A stretch of 64,000 nucleotides of DNA from Dactylosporangium sucinum (GTDB lineage Bacteria; Actinomycetota; Actinomycetes; Mycobacteriales; Micromonosporaceae): positions 270,691 through 334,690 of the forward strand of contig NZ_BMPI01000002.1 in the NCBI RefSeq assembly GCF_014647515.1. Direction: 5' to 3'. The notes beneath the pieces were generated by a model. That model worked only from the letters and a program-made list of their open reading frames with translations, did not search any database and had not been told where the DNA came from. Within the stretch, counting starts at the first letter, position 1; each line of letters begins with the position of its first letter. Shown here piece after piece: positions 40,393 through 50,263 of the stretch. The position numbers and the translations under genes were made by a program.

Positions 40393-41328
40393 GTGGACGC
40401 CCTGACCGCCCTCCTCGACGGGCCCCGCGCCCGCGGCGCGTTCCTGCTCCGCTCGGTGCTCACCCCGCCGTGGTCGCTGCGCGTCCGCGACGAGGCCGCC
40501 CTGGCGCTGGCGGCGGTCGTGCGCGGCGCGGCCTGGTACGTGCCCGACGACGGCGAACCGGTCGAGCTGCGCCCCGGCGACGTCCTGGTGGTCCGCGGGC
40601 CCGGCCACTACACGGTCGCCGACCCGCCGGACTGCCCGCCGCAGGTCGTCATCCACCCGGGCCAGCGCTGCACCACGCCCGACGGGCGCGACCTCGCCGA
40701 GCTCATGCACCTCGGGGTGCGCACCTGGGGCGACGACCCCGGCGGCCCGACGCTGGTGCTCACCGGCGCCTACCAGTTGGCCGGCGAGGTCAGCCGCCGC
40801 CTGCTCGGCACGTTGCCGCGGGCGTTGGTGGTGCCGCGGGAGGACTGGGACACGCCGCTCGTGACGCTCCTCGCCGACGAGATCGCCAAGGACCGGCCCG
40901 GCCAGGAGGCGGTCCTCGACCGGCTGCTCGACCTCATGCTCATCACGGCGCTGCGCACCTGGCTGGCCCGGCCCGGCACGGCGCCCGGCTGGTACCGGGC
41001 CCAGTCCGACCCGGTGATCGGCCCGGCCCTGCTCCTGCTGCACCACGAGCCGGCGGCGCCGTGGACCGTGGCGTCGCTGGCCGCCCGGGTCGGGGTGTCC
41101 CGGGCGCTGCTGGCCCGCCGCTTCGCCGAGCTGGTCGGGGAGCCCCCGATGGCGTACCTCGCCGGCTGGCGCCTTGCGCTCGCCGCCGACCTGCTGCTGG
41201 AGCCCGGCGCGACGCTCGGCGCGGTGGCCCGGCAGGTCGGCTACGGCGGCGCGTTCGCGCTGAGCGCGGCGTTCAAGCGGGTGCGCGGCGTGTCACCGCG
41301 GCAGCATCGGGGAGAATCCGTGGCGTGA
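40393..41328 (+). CDS. AraC family transcriptional regulator with cupin N-terminal domain
   Basis: The 311-residue product starts at GTG 40393. The AraC_binding_2/cupin-like domain (VELRPGDVLVVRGPGHYTVAD) is followed by a double HTH (WTVASLAARVGVSRALLARRFAELVGEPPMAYLAGWRLALAADLLLEPGATLGAVARQVGYGGAFALSAAFKRVRGVSPRQ). It is divergent from the DUF1772 gene and its stop overlaps the next GTG by four bases (GTGA). This architecture often controls an adjacent redox membrane protein. Confidence 0.94.
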   Translation: MDALTALLDGPRARGAFLLRSVLTPPWSLRVRDEAALALAAVVRGAAWYVPDDGEPVELRPGDVLVVRGPGHYTVADPPDCPPQVVIHPGQRCTTPDGRDLAELMHLGVRTWGDDPGGPTLVLTGAYQLAGEVSRRLLGTLPRALVVPREDWDTPLVTLLADEIAKDRPGQEAVLDRLLDLMLITALRTWLARPGTAPGWYRAQSDPVIGPALLLLHHEPAAPWTVASLAARVGVSRALLARRFAELVGEPPMAYLAGWRLALAADLLLEPGATLGAVARQVGYGGAFALSAAFKRVRGVSPRQHRGESVA

Positions 41329-41699
41329 TTGCGGAGAAGTGCCCCTGCGGCCTCGGCGAGCCCTACGACGACTGCTGCGGCCAGTATCACCGCGGCGCCG
41401 AGCCGCCGAGCGCCGAGCTGCTCATGCGGGCCCGGTATGCGGCGTACGTGGTCGGCGACCGCGCATTCCTGCTGCGCACCTGGCACGAGAAGACCCGGCC
41501 GCGGGCGCTCACGCTGGAGGCCAACCAGGCCTGGCAGGGGCTGGCGATTCTCGACCGGCAGGGCGGCGGCATCTTCGACACCGAGGGCGTCGTCGAGTTC
41601 CGGGCCCGCTACACGGCCGACGGCCGCCCGGGCACGATGCACGACCGTAGCCGGTTCGTGAAGGTCGACGGCGCCTGGCGCTACGTCGACGAGGCCTGA
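41325..41699 (+). CDS. YchJ-like UPF0225 protein with SEC-C zinc motif
   Basis: The 124-residue product begins VIAEKCPCGLGEPYDDCCGQYHRGAEPPSAELLMRARYAAYVVGD. The N-terminal SEC-C motif (CPCG...DDCCG.YH) is the zinc-binding element known from SecA, followed by a NTF2-like fold (LLRTWHEKTRPR...FRARYTADGR..MHDRSRFVKVDGAWRYVD). Its function is unproven. The start overlaps the araC stop, and the end overlaps the convergent RsbW-like gene by 19 bp. Confidence 0.92.
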   Translation: MIAEKCPCGLGEPYDDCCGQYHRGAEPPSAELLMRARYAAYVVGDRAFLLRTWHEKTRPRALTLEANQAWQGLAILDRQGGGIFDTEGVVEFRARYTADGRPGTMHDRSRFVKVDGAWRYVDEA

Positions 41700-42091
41700 A
41701 TCCGCAGGACCACGATGGTGCCGCCGGCCCCGGTGCGCACCTCCACGCCGTCGACGAGGTGGCGGGCCAGCCACAGGCCGCGGCCGCTGGTCGCGTGGCT
41801 GGGCGGCAGGGCCTGCCCGTTGAGCCGCTCGGCCGGGATGCCGCCGCCCTTGTCGGTGACCTCGCAGACCAGCTCGCCGTCGATCACCCACATCCGCAGC
41901 GAGCCACGGCCGCCGGCGTGGCGCACGGCGTTGGTGACGATCTCGTTCACGGCCAGCACGAAGTCTTCGAGCCGCTGATCGCGCAGCCCGGCGGCCGCGG
42001 CGCCGCGGCCGACGGCGTGGCGGACCGCGGTGATCTGCTCAGCGTCGAAGTCCTCGACCAGCAACGCCGTCGTCTGCACGGCATCGGCCAC
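41681..42091 (-). CDS. Anti-sigma regulatory factor-like ATP-binding protein (HATPase_c_2, RsbW type)
   Basis: The 136-residue product (from GTG 42091, VADAVQTTALLVEDFDAEQITAVRHAVGRGAAAAG) has the GHKL ATPase N-box LAVNEIVTNAVRHAGGRG, the G1 box VTDKGGGIP and the second glycine box TSGRGLWLARHLVDG. Stand-alone small GHKL proteins act as serine kinases or anti-sigma switches in stress and development. No anti-sigma antagonist is adjacent. An upstream in-frame start at 42187 was rejected because GGAAAGG precedes the 42091 GTG. Confidence 0.9.
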   Translation of the reverse strand: MADAVQTTALLVEDFDAEQITAVRHAVGRGAAAAGLRDQRLEDFVLAVNEIVTNAVRHAGGRGSLRMWVIDGELVCEVTDKGGGIPAERLNGQALPPSHATSGRGLWLARHLVDGVEVRTGAGGTIVVLRIQASST

Positions 42092-42190
42092 GGCGTCACC
42101 TTTCCGCTGCGTCCCGCCGAGACTACCTCCCGCCGTCCGCGGGCCGGCGGCGAAGTCACCCTGAAGTGCAACATGCAATCCGGGCACCGC

Positions 42191-42628
42191 ATGCTTGGCG
42201 GCGTGGACGACGACTTGCGGGTCACCCCCGACATCGCCCTGCCCCGCGCCGAGCTCACCTGGCGGTTCAGCCGGTCGGGCGGCCCGGGCGGGCAGTCGGT
42301 GAACACGACCGACTCGCGGGTCGAGCTGCGGTTCGACCTGGCCGCGACCGCCGCGCTGCCCGAGCCGCTGAAGGCGCGGGCGCTACACCGGCTGGCCGCC
42401 CGCCTGGTCGACGGCGTCCTGTCGGTGGTGGCGTCGGAGCACCGCTCCCAGCTGCAGAACCGCCGGGCGGCCGAGGAGCGGCTGGCCGCGATCCTGGCGG
42501 CGGCGGTGGCCCCGCCCCCGAGGCCGCGGAAACGGACCAAACCGTCCCGAGGCGTGATCGAGCGCCGCCTGTCAGACAAGCGCCACACGTCACTACGCAA
42601 ACAACAACGCCGCCGCCCCGACGACTAA
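42191..42628 (+). CDS. arfB: Alternative ribosome-rescue factor ArfB (YaeJ)
   Basis: The 145-residue product has a release-factor domain with the catalytic loop SRSGGPGGQSVNTTDSRVELRFD (GGQ) and a basic C-terminal tail (RPRKRTKPSRGVIERRLSDKRHTSLRKQQRRR), which in ArfB occupies the empty mRNA channel of stalled ribosomes. It hydrolyses peptidyl-tRNA on non-stop complexes. The start may be ATG 42191 or GTG 42203 (VDDDLRVTPDIALP); neither has a strong ribosome site. Confidence 0.93.
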   Translation: MLGGVDDDLRVTPDIALPRAELTWRFSRSGGPGGQSVNTTDSRVELRFDLAATAALPEPLKARALHRLAARLVDGVLSVVASEHRSQLQNRRAAEERLAAILAAAVAPPPRPRKRTKPSRGVIERRLSDKRHTSLRKQQRRRPDD

Positions 42629-42652
42629 CCCCCCTCCCGCCCCCCTCTCCCC

Positions 42653-42732
42653 GCGTCGATCTTGCAGTTGTGGTGCCGAGACACTCCCTGAATGTCCGGG
42701 TTTGTCAGGCACCACAACTGCAAGATCGACGC
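42653..42732. repeat. 80-bp interspersed palindrome, copy 2
   Basis: The 23-bp arms (42653-42675 and 42710-42732) are exact reverse complements and identical to those of copy 1 at 26981. The 34-bp centre keeps ACACTCCC, GAATG and TTTGTCA with a few changes. It lies between arfB and the lipoprotein gene, downstream of one and upstream of the other. Confidence 0.85.
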
Positions 42733-42792
42733 AGGGGGAGGGCGGCGGGCGGCGGGTGCGGGCCTGGACGGGCGCCGCATTACGATCATGGG

Positions 42793-43503
42793 GTGACTGC
42801 GCAACGTGCTCGACTGGTCGCACTCAGTGCCGCCCTCGTGCTTGCCGCGTGCTCGAACGGTGATCGCGGCGACGGCGGCGGCCCGGCAGGCACCGACGAG
42901 ACGCCCGGGCATCCGCCGCAGACCGCCGTCCTGCCCGGCCTCCCGTCCCCCACCGGCAGCCCGGTCGAGGTCGGCGGCTGGGAGGTCACCGTCTACTACA
43001 CCGCCGTCGCCGGCCTGCACACCGACCGCGCCGTCAAGGTGACCGGCTGCCCGACCATCGACTGCACCAGGAACAGCCGCCAGCAGGACCTGGGCCGCTT
43101 CCCCGAGTCGTTCGTCGAGGCGGTCAAGGACGAGGGTACGGGGAAGGTACCGGACGGGCGGTACCTCAACTGGTCCTACGACACCGGGTACTGGATGGAC
43201 ACCGCCCCGCGCGACACGGCCGGCCGCCCGCTGGTCCCCTGGGTCTCGGCCGCGGCCGACGGCGACGTCCTCAAGCAGGGCAGCCGCTTCACGATCCTGC
43301 GCTGCGGCACCGCCGACGTGACCACCGACGTCTGCGCCAAGCTCAAGGCCCCGACCTGGACCGTCGTCGACGAGTTCACCCCCGGCCTGGGCGGCAGCAA
43401 GCACGTCGACGTCTACATCGGCGAGGAGACGACGAAGAACTTCACCGACTCCGACCTCTACACGACGCTGAACGGCGCGACGCTGTCCATAGTGAAGGCA
43501 TGA
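42793..43503 (+). CDS. Lipoprotein with 3D (RlpA/MltA-like) domain
   Basis: The 236-residue product starts at GTG 42793 with a lipoprotein signal (VTAQRARLVALSAALVLAACSN, lipobox LAAC, lipidated Cys at about residue 20). The C-terminal half has a 3D-type double-psi barrel: KVPDGRYLNWSYDTGYWMDTAPRDTAGRPL, VLKQGSRFTILRCG and VVDEFTPGLGGSKHVDVYIGE, with the conserved aspartates. Related proteins act on cell-wall glycan. It overlaps the next gene by four bases (ATGA). Confidence 0.9.
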   Translation: MTAQRARLVALSAALVLAACSNGDRGDGGGPAGTDETPGHPPQTAVLPGLPSPTGSPVEVGGWEVTVYYTAVAGLHTDRAVKVTGCPTIDCTRNSRQQDLGRFPESFVEAVKDEGTGKVPDGRYLNWSYDTGYWMDTAPRDTAGRPLVPWVSAAADGDVLKQGSRFTILRCGTADVTTDVCAKLKAPTWTVVDEFTPGLGGSKHVDVYIGEETTKNFTDSDLYTTLNGATLSIVKA

Positions 43504-44153
43504 AGGTCATTGTCTTCGGCGCCACGGGCATGGTCGGCCAGGGTGTGCTCCGCGAGTGCCTGCTCGCGGACGACGTGGAGGAAGTCCTCGCCGTGACCCG
43601 CGGCCCGCTCGCCACGACGCACCCCAAGCTGCGCACGCACCAGCACGACAACTTCGCGGACTTCACGGGCGTGGACTTCGCGGGCTACGACGCCTGTTAC
43701 TTCTGCCTCGGCGTCTCCTCGGTCGGCATGTCCGAGCCCGACTACCGCCGCATCACCTACGACTACGCGATGGCCGCGGTCCGCGCGATGCCCGACGACC
43801 AGGTCTTCGTCTACGTGTCGGGCGCCGGCACCGACCCGGACGGCCGGCAGATGTGGCAGCGGGTCAAGGGCCGCACCGAGGACGACGTCATCGCGTCGCA
43901 GGTGCGCGGCTACGCGTTCCGGCCCGGCTTCATCCGCCCGATGCACGGCGCGCGGTCGAAGGTGTGGTACTACCACGCGCTGTACGTCGCCCTCACGCCC
44001 CTGTCGGCGGTGGTGGTGCGGGCGTTCCCGGGCATCGCCACGACGACCGAGCGGCTCGGCCGGGCCATGCTGCGGGTCGCCCGGGAACGCCCCGACGAGC
44101 GCGTGTGGGACTCGAAAGCGATCAACGAGCTGGCGGTCAACGAGGCGGGATAG
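43500..44153 (+). CDS. NAD(P)-binding Rossmann-fold protein (NAD-dependent epimerase-like)
   Basis: The 217-residue product begins MKVIVFGATGMVGQGVLRECLLADDVEEVLAVTR, with the glycine-rich dinucleotide loop GATGMVGQG. It continues with DACYFCLGVSSVGMSEPDYRRITYDYAMAAVRAM, as in YwnB/epimerase-like proteins. It is co-transcribed with the lipoprotein gene (ATGA overlap). The 3' end overlaps the convergent thioesterase by 17 bp. The reaction is unknown. Confidence 0.92.
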   Translation: MKVIVFGATGMVGQGVLRECLLADDVEEVLAVTRGPLATTHPKLRTHQHDNFADFTGVDFAGYDACYFCLGVSSVGMSEPDYRRITYDYAMAAVRAMPDDQVFVYVSGAGTDPDGRQMWQRVKGRTEDDVIASQVRGYAFRPGFIRPMHGARSKVWYYHALYVALTPLSAVVVRAFPGIATTTERLGRAMLRVARERPDERVWDSKAINELAVNEAG

Positions 44154-44550
44154 CCCGGGACCGGCCGCGGAACTCGGCGACCACCGTGCCGTCGGCCCGG
44201 GTCACCGTCACGTCGTAGACGCCGGCGCGGCCGCGGCGGACGCGCTCCACGGCCACCGCCGTGAGCACGTCCCCCTCCCGGACCGGCTCCAGGAACTCCA
44301 CGTCGGCCCCGGCCGCCACGGTCGGCGTGCCGTAGGTGTTGCAGGCGAACGCGAACGCGGTGTCGGCCAGCAGGAACACGAACCCGCCGTGGCCGATGGC
44401 GTGGCCGTTGAGCATGTCGGGCCGGACGGTCATCGCCGCCGTGGCCCGGCCGGGGCCGACGGAGGAGACGGTGATGCCGAGCGAGCGGGAGGCGACGTCG
44501 GCGGCGTACATCGCCTCCGCGCCGGCTCGGGCGACCGAGGCCGGGTCCAT
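44137..44550 (-). CDS. paaI: PaaI-type hot-dog thioesterase
   Basis: The 137-residue product starts at ATG 44550. It has the PaaI signature MTVRPDMLNGHAIGHGGFVFLLADTAFAFACNTYG, with the HGG substrate loop and catalytic Asp in the following helix, and closes with VAEFRGRSRAI. Such enzymes hydrolyse hydroxyphenylacetyl-CoA or similar thioesters. Its ATG overlaps the NUDIX stop by one base (TGATG), so it is the third gene of the pyrG-nudix-thioesterase unit. No phenylacetate genes are nearby. Confidence 0.92.
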   Translation of the reverse strand: MDPASVARAGAEAMYAADVASRSLGITVSSVGPGRATAAMTVRPDMLNGHAIGHGGFVFLLADTAFAFACNTYGTPTVAAGADVEFLEPVREGDVLTAVAVERVRRGRAGVYDVTVTRADGTVVAEFRGRSRAIPPR

Positions 44551-45140
44551 CAGGTGGCGGCCGACGCCGGGCGGAGCGTCGACCAGCCGCGGTCCCGGGC
44601 GCGGGCCGCGGCCAGCACGCCGCAGGCCGCGGCGGCGTTGGTGATCTCGCCGGCGAGCGCCATGCCGACGGCCTCGTCGAGGTCGATCCAGTGCAGCTCG
44701 AGCTCGGCCTCCTCGTGGGTCCGCTCGTGCCGCTCCGCCTCCGGTACCGTGGCGATCTCCCGGGCCAGGAAGAGCCGGATCTTCTCGTTGGAGGCGCCCG
44801 GCGACGGGTGGAGCTCGGCGAGCAGGTCCCAGCGGGCGGCCACCAGGTCGGCCTCCTCGGCGAGCTCCCGGGCGGCCGCGGCGGCGAGCGGCTCCCCCGC
44901 CACGTCGACCAGGCCGGCCGGCAGCTCCCACAGCACGGTGCGGACGGCCGGCCGGTACTGGCGGACCAGCGCGACGCGGCCGTCGGCGTCGAGCGCCACC
45001 ACGCCAACGGCGCCGACGTGCACCATGTAGTCGCGGGTGACGACCTCACCGCCGGGCATCACGACCTCGTCGGTGACGATCGAGAACACGCGGTTGCGCA
45101 GCCGCTCGGTGTGCGACCGAACCTCGTACGTGTGGCTCAT
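44550..45140 (-). CDS. NUDIX hydrolase, ADP-ribose pyrophosphatase type
   Basis: The 196-residue product (ATG 45140, MSHTYEVRSHTERLRNRVFSIVTDEVVMPGGEVVTRDYMVHVGAV) has the NUDIX box GEPLAAAAARELAEEADL and the ADPRase pattern VRQYRPAVRTVLWELPAGLVD plus the downstream Pro in ELHPSPGASNEKI. It hydrolyses ADP-ribose. It corresponds to Rv1700 and follows pyrG as in M. tuberculosis. GGAGG of linker repeat copy 3 lies seven bases before the ATG. An in-frame extension through the repeat (with GPERSGG twice) is read-through of the repeat, not protein. Confidence 0.94.
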   Translation of the reverse strand: MSHTYEVRSHTERLRNRVFSIVTDEVVMPGGEVVTRDYMVHVGAVGVVALDADGRVALVRQYRPAVRTVLWELPAGLVDVAGEPLAAAAARELAEEADLVAARWDLLAELHPSPGASNEKIRLFLAREIATVPEAERHERTHEEAELELHWIDLDEAVGMALAGEITNAAAACGVLAAARARDRGWSTLRPASAAT

Positions 45141-45147
45141 GCCGTCG

Positions 45148-46996
<1,849 letters not shown>

Positions 46997-46999
46997 CTA

Positions 47000-47078
47000 C
47001 CTCCGCTTCGCTACGGCGGAGGTGCAAGAAGCTGAGCCCATGGCGAGCGGCTCCTCCGCTACGCTCCGGACCACTCAC
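47000..47078 (-). repeat. Intercistronic linker repeat, copy 4
   Basis: Read on the minus strand it starts GTGAGTGG and pairs with CCGCTCGC through two G-U wobbles in RNA. The upstream phosphatase-like gene ends at a TAG (47059-47061) inside the repeat, created where other copies have AAGCGG or GAGCGG. The terminal GGAGG is followed after five bases by ATG TGA, a start-stop minimal ORF. The true pyrG GTG is 64 bases further on. Confidence 0.8.
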
Positions 47079-49173
47079 TGGAACGGTCGTCGGCGTGGTC
47101 CAGGACGCGCAGGCACGCGAGCACGACCAGCGGTAGTGCCGTCGCGAGGGCCGCGCCGAGGACGTTGAACGACACGCCCTCGACCAGGCCGGCCAGCAGG
47201 GACGCCACCACGAGCCCCGCCAGCGCCCCCCGGACGGGTGGAAAGACGCCGAGCAGCCGGCGCAGGCCGCCCCAGTCGCGGATCAGGACGAAGGTGGCGT
47301 ACACCAGCGAGCCGAGCACCAGCACGGTCAGCGGGCTGGTGACCGTGGTGACGACGTTCGCCTCGCCGATGCGCCGGGCGATGAACCCGGCCGTGCCGTC
47401 CTGGGTCCACACGAGCAGCCGGCCGACGCTGCTGCGCTGCTCCTCCGGGCGGAACAGGTCGAGCACCGCGAACCCGGTGGTGACGACGAGCGCCGCCGCG
47501 AGCGCCCAGAGCAGCCGGGTGATGGTCAGCCAGCCGCCCACGGCCATCGCCGCGGCGACGCAGACCCCGGCGGTGAGGGCGACCGCGCCGGACGCGTCGG
47601 CGCCGAGGTACGGGCTGCCGATGACCACCATGCCGACGGCCCCGACGACGGCGATCACGAACGGCCGCCAGCGCCGCTCGAAGCGCTGGGCGAGGGCGGC
47701 TCCGCCGAGCAGCACGCCGGTGACGAGCAGGCCGAGGCCGATGACGCCGACGCCCGCGTACCGGCCGCCGACCACGGCCGAGTAGCCGGCCACCCCGTTG
47801 AGCTGCAGCCGGGAGCCGGTGAGCACGTCGAACGCGACGGCGAGGGCGGCGATCGTGGCCACCCCGCCGAGGGGCGCGATGGCCCGGCTGCGCGCGGTGA
47901 TGTAGGCGAGGACGAAGGTGGCCACGGCGAGCACCCCGAGGGTCACGCCGCCGAACATGAGGCCCGGCCACGACCACCGCCACCAGGGCAGCAGGTCGGC
48001 GACGAGCGCGGCCGGCACAGCCAGGGAGGCGGCGAGCAGCAGCACCTCGGCGCAGCGCTGCAGCCACTTGGGCGTCGGGGTGTACGACTGCGGTCCGCCG
48101 GGCCTTCTCGCCCGGCGCAGCAGCGGTACCGCGGCCAGGAAGATCAGCAGCTCGGCGATCACGAGGCCGGTGAAGAAGTTCGAGCCGACCCGCCGCTGGA
48201 TGCTCGCCTCGCGGTCGGCGTCGGCCAGGTCGTCGACGGCCGCGGCCAGGTCGGCCGGCCGGCCGGCGGTCATCGACGCGGCCCCGCCGGCGAACAGCTT
48301 GCCGGGGATCGGCCGGTCCAGCGCCGAGAGTGCGGTCGGGGCCAGGTCGACGACCTGCACGTAGCCGGGGCGCGACGTCGACGGCGAGGTCAGCCAGCCG
48401 CCGGTGTACCCGGGCCCCTGGGCGATGGCGACGTGCAGCCGACCGGTGGCGTCGAGGTCGGACAGGCCGGCGAGCACGACGACGGCCCGCTCCGGCCGAC
48501 CGGCCATGACGCTCGCCAGCACCGCGTCGGCCCGCCGGGCGTCGCCGGCCCGGTCCGCGGCGCCGCCGCCGTCGATCTGCCCGGCGTCGACCAGGGTGAG
48601 CGCGCAGGCGGACAGCAGGCCCTCGTCGACGCCGTCGGCGTACCGGTCGACCCGCCCGTAGGGCCGGGCGGCGGCGACCGCGGCGCCCGGGCCGATCGCC
48701 GTGGTGCACCGCACGCCCTCGGCGAGCGCGCCGGGCCGGGCGCCCCAGTGCAGGTTGCGGTTGCGCGCGACGACGTCGGCCTGGTCGGGCAGCAAGGCGC
48801 CGGGCTTGTCCGGCGCGTCCGGCTCGATCGCGACGCTGAGCGGCGGGCAGGTCGGGGTGACCGCGCCGGCGGTGTAGATCGCGAAGTTGCCGGCGCCGAG
48901 GGTCAGCCAGCCGTCGCCGGCGCAGGTGACCCGCCGGGCCGAGCGGACCGACAGCGCGCCGATCGAGCCGGCCTGGGCGAGCTGCCACATGGTCGGGGTG
49001 TCGTCGGGGTTCACGTCGTCCCAGCGCAGCCCGGCGACCCCGACGACGATCACGTAGTCGGCCGCCGGGGCGACCGGGTCGGCGGCCGGGCGCGGGATGA
49101 GCGCGACGATGCCGAGCAGTCCGACGAGCAGCGCGAGCAGGGCCGGGGTGAAGCGATGCAGCCGGTGCCGCAT
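47059..49173 (-). CDS. Large membrane protein with N-terminal phosphatase/phosphodiesterase-like domain
   Basis: The 704-residue product starts at ATG 49173. After one membrane segment (FTPALLALLVGLLGIVALIP) there is an extracytoplasmic alkaline-phosphatase-superfamily-like domain (DYVIVVGVAGLRWDDVNPDDTPTMWQLAQAGSIGALSVRS...GWLTLGAGN; VVVLAGLSDLD; YVQVVDLAPTALSAL). About ten C-terminal membrane helices follow. The layout recalls phosphoglycerol or phosphoethanolamine transferases, but metal ligands are only partly recognisable. It is coupled to the GT4 gene (TGATG). The C-terminus SEWSGA and stop are encoded by the linker repeat. Confidence 0.88.
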   Translation of the reverse strand: MRHRLHRFTPALLALLVGLLGIVALIPRPAADPVAPAADYVIVVGVAGLRWDDVNPDDTPTMWQLAQAGSIGALSVRSARRVTCAGDGWLTLGAGNFAIYTAGAVTPTCPPLSVAIEPDAPDKPGALLPDQADVVARNRNLHWGARPGALAEGVRCTTAIGPGAAVAAARPYGRVDRYADGVDEGLLSACALTLVDAGQIDGGGAADRAGDARRADAVLASVMAGRPERAVVVLAGLSDLDATGRLHVAIAQGPGYTGGWLTSPSTSRPGYVQVVDLAPTALSALDRPIPGKLFAGGAASMTAGRPADLAAAVDDLADADREASIQRRVGSNFFTGLVIAELLIFLAAVPLLRRARRPGGPQSYTPTPKWLQRCAEVLLLAASLAVPAALVADLLPWWRWSWPGLMFGGVTLGVLAVATFVLAYITARSRAIAPLGGVATIAALAVAFDVLTGSRLQLNGVAGYSAVVGGRYAGVGVIGLGLLVTGVLLGGAALAQRFERRWRPFVIAVVGAVGMVVIGSPYLGADASGAVALTAGVCVAAAMAVGGWLTITRLLWALAAALVVTTGFAVLDLFRPEEQRSSVGRLLVWTQDGTAGFIARRIGEANVVTTVTSPLTVLVLGSLVYATFVLIRDWGGLRRLLGVFPPVRGALAGLVVASLLAGLVEGVSFNVLGAALATALPLVVLACLRVLDHADDRSSEWSGA

Positions 49174-50261
49174 CAGCCCTCCCCGCGGGTGCGCAGTTGC
49201 GCGTACACCGCCTCGACCTGCTCCACGGTGTCCTCGGCGGTCGGCCAGGTGGCGGCCTGGGCGAGGCCCTTGCGGCCCAGTTCCTCGCGGGCGCCCGGGT
49301 CGTCGAGCAGCTCGGCGACCGCGCCGGCGATCCCGTCGACGTCGTGCACCGCCACCAGCCGGGCGGCCGAGCCGACGAGCTCGGGCACGCCGCCGACGGC
49401 GGTCGACACCAGCGGTACACCGGCCGCCATCGTCTCCTGCACGAACAGCGGCTGGCCCTCCCACACGCTGGTCGCCACGACGAGGTCGGCCGCGCCGAGC
49501 AGGTCGGGCACGTCGTCGCGGTACCCGAGCAGGTGCACCGGCGCGTGCTCGACGGAGATGCGCTGGGCGAGCGGCATGTAGGAGGGGCCGCTGCCGGCGA
49601 TGGCCACGTAGGGCTGCGGGTCGCGGTCGCGCCAGCGGGCGGCCGCGGCGACGAGCGTCTCGAAGCCCTTCTGCGGGTGCAGGCGGCCGGCGGCGAAGAC
49701 GAGCGGCTGCCCCGGCTCGACGCCCAGCTCCTCGCGGACGGCGTCCTTGCCGCGGGCGGGCGGGCGCAGGACCGGCGCCGGCACCTTGGCCAGGCGGACG
49801 TCCCGCGCGCCGAGCTCCCGGGCCCGCTCGACGAGGTCGGTGGAGACGCCGAGCGTGACGTCGGCGGCCCGGGCGACCCGGCGCTCCAGCGGGTGGTACA
49901 GCCGGGCCCGCAGGCCCTGGGCCAGCACCAGGTTGTGCCAGGTGACGACGAGCGGCACGCCGGCCGGGCGGGCGAGCGCGGCGACCAGGCCGGCCCGGAG
50001 GCTGTGCGCGTGGATGACGTCGACGCCCTTCAGCGAGCGCCGCAGCGTGCGCACGGCCAGGACGTCGCCCGGCTGCGGGTTGGGCGGGATCTCGACCGGC
50101 ACGAACACGGCGCCGCGCTCGGCGTAGCGGAACTGCTGGTCGGTCGCCGCCGGCCCGTGCACGCTGACTTGCGCGCCGTGCGCCACCAGGCCGTCGACCA
50201 GCATGCCGACGTGCCGTCCGGTGCCGCCCGTGGTCGAGGCCAGCACGAACGCGATGCGCAC
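49173..50261 (-). CDS. Glycosyltransferase family 4
   Basis: The 362-residue GT-B enzyme starts at GTG 50261 (VRIAFVLASTTGGTGRHVGMLVDGLVAHGAQV). The acceptor-domain loop is GGTGRHV and the nucleotide-sugar site is VFAAGRLHPQKGFETLVAAAARW followed by SVWEGQPLFVQETMAAGVPLVSTAVGGVPELV (E-x7-E). It is cytoplasmic, transferring a sugar to a lipid or protein acceptor. It sits two bases after the MurJ-like gene and overlaps the phosphatase-like gene, which places it in a polyprenyl-linked glycan pathway (inference). Confidence 0.94.
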   Translation of the reverse strand: MRIAFVLASTTGGTGRHVGMLVDGLVAHGAQVSVHGPAATDQQFRYAERGAVFVPVEIPPNPQPGDVLAVRTLRRSLKGVDVIHAHSLRAGLVAALARPAGVPLVVTWHNLVLAQGLRARLYHPLERRVARAADVTLGVSTDLVERARELGARDVRLAKVPAPVLRPPARGKDAVREELGVEPGQPLVFAAGRLHPQKGFETLVAAAARWRDRDPQPYVAIAGSGPSYMPLAQRISVEHAPVHLLGYRDDVPDLLGAADLVVATSVWEGQPLFVQETMAAGVPLVSTAVGGVPELVGSAARLVAVHDVDGIAGAVAELLDDPGAREELGRKGLAQAATWPTAEDTVEQVEAVYAQLRTRGEG

Positions 50262-50263
50262 GC